Shown here: one piece after another, positions 60,643 to 64,000 of the stretch
Position numbering within the stretch: position 1 is the stretch's first letter
Layout: every line of letters begins with the position of its first letter
Source: Anaerolineae bacterium
Lineage (GTDB): Bacteria > Chloroflexota > Anaerolineae > Aggregatilineales > Aggregatilineaceae
Direction of reading: 5' to 3'
Length of the DNA stretch: 64,000 nt
Assembly (NCBI GenBank): GCA_018432315.1
Contig: JAHDLB010000013.1
Location: 57,208-121,207 of the forward strand
Position numbers and translations under genes: made by a program
The notes under the pieces: model-generated
The model's input: only the letters and a program-made list of their open reading frames with translations
What the model was told of the DNA's origin: nothing
The model's database searches: none

Positions 60643-61521
60643 GTGTGCGATCGCGTCGACCGGGCGCTCGCCTGGGCGCGCGCGGCGCTGGCGGACGTCC
60701 CCGGGGTGGAACCGCTCGACGCGCCCGTGCTGCTGGCGCACCTGCTGGGCGTGGACCGGGCGGCGCTGCACGCGCACCCTGAACGTCCTCTCACGCCCGA
60801 ACAGGCCGTGCGCTTCCGGCAGATGATCGCCGGGCGAGGGCGGGGCGTGCCGGTCGCCTATCTGACGGGCCGGCGGGCCTTCTTCGATCGCGAGTTTGTC
60901 GTGTCGCCGGCGGTCTTGATCCCGCGCCCGGAGACGGAGCACCTGATCGAGGCGGCGCTCGAATGGGCGCGCGGGCGGGCCGGGCTGCGCATCGCCGACG
61001 TGGGCACCGGCAGCGGCGCGATTGCCGTCACGCTGGCGGCGCATTTACCCGACGCGGCGGTGTGGGCGATCGACGCGTCCGAGGACGCGCTCGCCGTGGC
61101 GCGCCACAACGCCGCCCGCGCCGGTGTCGCGGCGCGTATCACGTGGTTCCGGGGGGATCTGCTGTCACCTCTGCTCGCCAACGCTTCCCAGGTGGACCTG
61201 ATCGCGGCCAATCTGCCGTACATTCCCAGCGCGGACCTGGACGATCTGGCGGTGGCGCGGTTCGAGCCGCGCGCCGCGCTGGATGGCGGCCCGGACGGCC
61301 TGGACCTGATCCGGCGGCTGCTGGCCCAGGCGCCGCGCGTGCTGGCGCCGGGCGGGCTGGCCCTGTTGGAGATACAATCCGGGCAGGGGAAACGCGTGGC
61401 CGAGCTGGCCGGGGCCGCGTTTGAGGGCGCGGAGGTGCGCGTCCTGGCCGATTACGCCGGTCACGATCGTGTCGTATGGATTTCGACGAGGGTGTTGCAT
61501 GTCGCGAGTGATTACGATTGA
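60643..61521 (+). CDS. prmC: Release factor glutamine N5-methyltransferase
   Basis: Methylates the Gln of the GGQ motif in release factors using S-adenosylmethionine. The protein has 292 residues. The N-terminal helical domain (about 1-80) includes HLLGVDRAALHAHPERPLT; the SAM-binding domain shows IADVGTGSGAIAVTLA, and the catalytic motif is NLPYIPS near residue 189 (NPPY in most homologs; Leu replaces the second residue). FLIPRPETE-like text is present as VLIPRPETEHL. It starts with GTG, two bases after prfA, and its 3' end overlaps tsaC by 23 bases. Confidence 0.94.
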   Translation: MCDRVDRALAWARAALADVPGVEPLDAPVLLAHLLGVDRAALHAHPERPLTPEQAVRFRQMIAGRGRGVPVAYLTGRRAFFDREFVVSPAVLIPRPETEHLIEAALEWARGRAGLRIADVGTGSGAIAVTLAAHLPDAAVWAIDASEDALAVARHNAARAGVAARITWFRGDLLSPLLANASQVDLIAANLPYIPSADLDDLAVARFEPRAALDGGPDGLDLIRRLLAQAPRVLAPGGLALLEIQSGQGKRVAELAGAAFEGAEVRVLADYAGHDRVVWISTRVLHVASDYD

Positions 61522-62113
61522 TTATCCCGAAGCGCTGACGATGGCCGTCGAGGCGCTCCAGTCGGGGGGGCTGGTTGTGCTGCCGACGGATACCGTGTAC
61601 GGCGTCGGGTGTTTGCTGAAAGCGCCGGCCATCGACCGGGTCTTCGCCGCCAAGCGGCGCACGCCGGAGAAGGCTATCCCGGTCCTGCTGGCGAGCATCG
61701 GCGACGCGCGCCAGGTCGTGGACGACTTTCCGGAGCCGGCCCGGCGGCTGGCCGAAGCCTTTTGGCCGGGGCCGCTGACGCTCGTGCTGCCCAAACGCGC
61801 CGATCTGCCGGAGAATCTCACGACGCTGACGACGGTCGGCGTGCGCGTGCCGGACCACGCCGCGACCCGCGCCATCATCGCGGCGGCGGGGGGCGTCCTG
61901 GCCGTGACCAGCGCCAACCGGTCCGATCAGCCGCCGGCCTGCACGATTCAGTCCGCGATCCGCTACCTGTCCGACGCGGTGATGCTGTACCTGGACGATG
62001 GCACCTGCGTGGGCGGCGTGCCGTCGACGGTGGTGGCCTTCGAGGACGGTGAGCCGGTGATCGTGCGCCAGGGGCCGATCACCGAGGAAGACGTGCGCGC
62101 GGCCCTGGCGTGA
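61499..62113 (+). CDS. tsaC: Threonylcarbamoyl-AMP synthase
   Basis: Makes threonylcarbamoyl-AMP from threonine, bicarbonate and ATP, the first step of the t6A37 tRNA modification. The 204-residue protein is the short TsaC type without the C-terminal Sua5 domain. Motifs: GGLVVLPTDTVYGVGC (about 24-39), AAKRRTPEKAIPVL (KRRxx(D/E)KA), FWPGPLTLVLP and VAVTSANRS-like AVTSANRSDQPP. ATG preceded by GAGGGTG. It is the third gene of the prfA operon, an order shared by many bacteria. Confidence 0.95.
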   Translation: MSRVITIDYPEALTMAVEALQSGGLVVLPTDTVYGVGCLLKAPAIDRVFAAKRRTPEKAIPVLLASIGDARQVVDDFPEPARRLAEAFWPGPLTLVLPKRADLPENLTTLTTVGVRVPDHAATRAIIAAAGGVLAVTSANRSDQPPACTIQSAIRYLSDAVMLYLDDGTCVGGVPSTVVAFEDGEPVIVRQGPITEEDVRAALA

Positions 62114-62200
62114 CGCGGCTACTCCCCCAACGGATCACACACGCGCAGGCGCGGGGCGGTCTCCGGCGGATCGCCGCCCCTGGACACGCGGATATGGGCT

Positions 62201-62229
62201 GTGAGATTCGGCGGGTTGCATGTTACAAT
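62201..62229 (+). promoter_or_regulatory. Candidate promoter for the AAA ATPase gene
   Basis: GTGAGA (62201-62206) and TACAAT (62224-62229) are 17 bases apart, about 93 bases upstream of the ATG at 62322. Confidence 0.5.
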
Positions 62230-62321
62230 CGAGATGTCATCACCAATAGGGAAACCGGAACGTGCGGCGTTCAACGTTACTGCGACAGGCACTAACCTCA
62301 AAGAGCAGCATAAGGGAACCG

Positions 62322-63665
62322 ATGAGTTCAGAAAAATGGATGATGCGCTACGAGCGGCTGGCTGTGTGGGCCAGGCAGGAATGGGACCGTCGGCAAGGCG
62401 AGACCCCCTACCAGTTGTTGTGGGCTGCCGAAAGCTGCGGTAACCAGTTGGCTCAGGATCGCATCAAGCCCCGGCGCCGCCTGAAAGGCAAAGCCTATTA
62501 CACCGGCGTGCAGCAGGTGGACTGCGACGAGGTGATCTCGATCAGCGAGTACGTCATGCCGGGGCGAACCCCCGTGCTGGGCGAGACGGTTGGCGCGTTC
62601 GCTTTCTCGTTCGACCATCCGGACGGCGCCTTCGAGGTGCTGTACGTCAGCTCCTACTACCGCGACGACGATCCCAACATCGTGTCGATCGCGCTGGTGC
62701 CGCCCGCGCATCTCGACGCCTGGGTGAATTTCGAGGCGCTGTGCAACGAGGTGGTCCGCCGCCCCAGCCGCCGCCAGGACGTGTACATCATCGGCGGCAC
62801 GAACGCCTATTTCAAGCCCACGGTGGACTGGGACGAGGTGATCCTGCCCGCCGATCTCAAAGAAGACCTGCACTCGGACATGGAGGCGTTCTTCAAGGAC
62901 GGGGTGCTGATCTACCAGGAGCTGAACCTCGCGCCGTTTCGCAAGCTGCTGCTGGTCGGCCCGCCGGGCACCGGCAAGACGATGCTCTGCGCGGCGATGG
63001 CGAAACTGGCGCTGCGCAAGAAACGCGTGGTGGTGTACGTGTCCGGCGCGGACGACGACGGGGCCTCGTTCCACAAGATTCACCACGCGCTCAACGTCGT
63101 GGCGAACGCGGGCTATCCCGTGCTGCTGATCGTCGAGGAGATCGACGTCTACCTGCGCAAGGACGACAAGGCCCGCATCCTGAACGTGCTCGACGGGCTG
63201 GAGTCGCCCAACAACCCGCGCGGCGCGCTGCTGCTCGCCACGACCAACTACCCCGAAGTGATCGACGAGCGGATCGCAAAGCGTCCGGGGCGCATGGACC
63301 GGATCCTGGTGATCCCGCCGATCCAGGATGACGACCTGGCGCGCCAGATGCTGGAGCATTACATGGGCCCGCAGTGGCAGGACGACCACGCGGCGGTCGT
63401 GCCGCAGCTCGTCGGCCAGACGGGCGCGTTCGTGCGCGAGGTGGCGCTCCACGCCCGGATGCTGGCCGCGCACCAGCACCTGCGCGAGGTCGATCTGGCG
63501 ACGCTGCTCCAGTCGATCGGCAGCCTGACGAACCAGATCAACACCGGCGACGACCTGCTGCCGCGCCGTCACATCGGGTTCGGATCGTCGGGCGGCAACG
63601 GGTTCGGGCTGCCGCAAGAGGCCGACGCGCCGTCGTATATCGAAACAGACTCGCCCGAGGACTGA
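62322..63665 (+). CDS. AAA-family ATPase
   Basis: A 447-residue protein. The N-terminal 195 residues are an unrecognised alpha/beta domain (contains YYTGVQQVDCDEVISISEY and VEVLYVSSYYRD-like strands, plus VYIIGGTNAYFKP). A single AAA domain follows: Walker A LVGPPGTGKTMLCAAMA (about 213-220 for the loop), Walker B LLIVEEIDV and a sensor region LLATTNYPEVIDERIAKRPGRMDR with the arginine finger Arg. The C-terminal lid is helical, and the last 40 residues are low complexity. It resembles the Bcs1/AFG1-style or plant AAA proteins only loosely; role unknown. The GTG-started longer frame from 62262 is less likely, as TAAGGGAACC precedes this ATG. Confidence 0.85.
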   Translation: MSSEKWMMRYERLAVWARQEWDRRQGETPYQLLWAAESCGNQLAQDRIKPRRRLKGKAYYTGVQQVDCDEVISISEYVMPGRTPVLGETVGAFAFSFDHPDGAFEVLYVSSYYRDDDPNIVSIALVPPAHLDAWVNFEALCNEVVRRPSRRQDVYIIGGTNAYFKPTVDWDEVILPADLKEDLHSDMEAFFKDGVLIYQELNLAPFRKLLLVGPPGTGKTMLCAAMAKLALRKKRVVVYVSGADDDGASFHKIHHALNVVANAGYPVLLIVEEIDVYLRKDDKARILNVLDGLESPNNPRGALLLATTNYPEVIDERIAKRPGRMDRILVIPPIQDDDLARQMLEHYMGPQWQDDHAAVVPQLVGQTGAFVREVALHARMLAAHQHLREVDLATLLQSIGSLTNQINTGDDLLPRRHIGFGSSGGNGFGLPQEADAPSYIETDSPED

Positions 63666-63700
63666 CGCCGGGCGAGTTGGCAAGGCGACTAACCGGGGGT

Positions 63701-63737
63701 GGCTCGCTGCGCAAAGGCTGCGCAGGCGGGCCTTCTT
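63701..63737 (+). terminator. Imperfect terminator after the AAA gene
   Basis: CTGCGC (63707-63712) pairs with GCGCAG (63720-63725), with weaker outer GGC/GCC pairing, followed by TTCTTGTTT. Confidence 0.5.
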
Positions 63738-63879
63738 GTTTGAATACCGGGCGCGCGACGGGTTTCGCACGGGCCGGATGCCGGTGTGCCTATTGCCAAT
63801 TTTCACGATGATGTTTTGCACTAGCCGTTAGGCTGGCCCGGTGTTTATAGTTGGATGAGGCTAGAGGCTGTTATGCACT
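63738..63879. other. Gap holding the probable end of an IS element
   Basis: No gene. The GAGGCTGTTATGCAC stretch at about 63865-63879, just beyond the transposase stop, may be part of the terminal inverted repeat of the IS element. The other end is outside the window, so this cannot be confirmed here. Confidence 0.35.
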
Positions 63880-64000
63880 TTAGAGCACATGAGCCATCAA
63901 CCGAACGAACTGATTTGCCATCAAAATAGCAAAGGCCAAGAAATGCAAGCCTTTCAAGGTGTCGGGCAAACGCTCATAGTCGCGCGCGAGACGACGAAAA
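63880..64000 (-). mobile_element. IS5-family-like transposase, C-terminal part only
   Basis: The minus-strand frame from the window edge to TAA at 63880-63882 encodes about 40 residues beginning RRLARDYERLPDTLKGLHF. The phrase RRLA(R/K)DYERLP is characteristic of the C-terminus of IS5-family DDE transposases, after the catalytic Glu. The rest of the gene lies beyond the right edge, so intactness cannot be judged. Confidence 0.8.

Overview
The window is high-GC bacterial chromosomal DNA. Its gene content suggests a member of the Chloroflexota, close to the Anaerolineae. This rests on family content only: monoderm-style wall hydrolases with LysM, M23 and Amidase_3 domains, many lipobox proteins, a YabE-like DUF348/G5 protein next to rsmA, a UDP-sulfoquinovose synthase, and long secreted beta-sandwich proteins. 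Most genes are housekeeping or envelope genes. Both window edges cut a gene.

Layout. 1-13500: a truncated acetyltransferase-like gene, a VOC protein, an SRP RNA with its own promoter, DUF348/G5 protein-rsmA, a CNNM/CorC membrane protein behind a long leader, an iodotyrosine-deiodinase-like flavoprotein, a serine/sugar-phosphate operon (SIS isomerase, class V aminotransferase, serA), a HAD protein and a small tyrosine phosphatase. 13500-16400: dnaA between two non-coding stretches rich in TCCCAC and TGTCGA motifs, the probable replication origin; dnaN is not adjacent. 16400-29200: a GAF histidine kinase, holB, a group of wall hydrolases, tRNA-Ser(GGA), two tandem WD40 genes that are recent copies of each other, glutaredoxin, nitrilase, an Lgt-like gene and an SPFH protein. 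29200-44000: a secreted GH13 enzyme with Fn3 modules, an AT-rich darT/darG ADP-ribosylation toxin-antitoxin pair, a LysM-SGNH protein, two tandem M1 peptidases, mutS2 with a tiny leader ORF and terminator upstream, and a glycerol-1-phosphate-dehydrogenase-like gene. 44000-53200: a giant secreted repeat protein of about 2170 residues, a lipoprotein and sqdB. 53500-59400: a nucleoside/sugar-type ABC importer operon. 59500-63700: prfA-prmC-tsaC and an AAA ATPase. The right edge holds the C-terminus of an IS5-like transposase.

The most unusual locus is the ABC importer ATPase at 56134-59400. A normal two-cassette ATPase of this family is about 510 residues; here it is 1088, because three membrane-spanning segments are inserted in frame, one of them an RDD domain. 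Two of the insertions sit at equivalent places in the two nucleotide-binding halves. Other points worth following are the giant repeat protein, whose metzincin-like site has lost its first His and Glu; the reversed gene order and extended toxin of the darT/darG pair; the promoter-leader peptide-terminator arrangement before mutS2; and the WD40 duplication bounded by 28-bp direct repeats.
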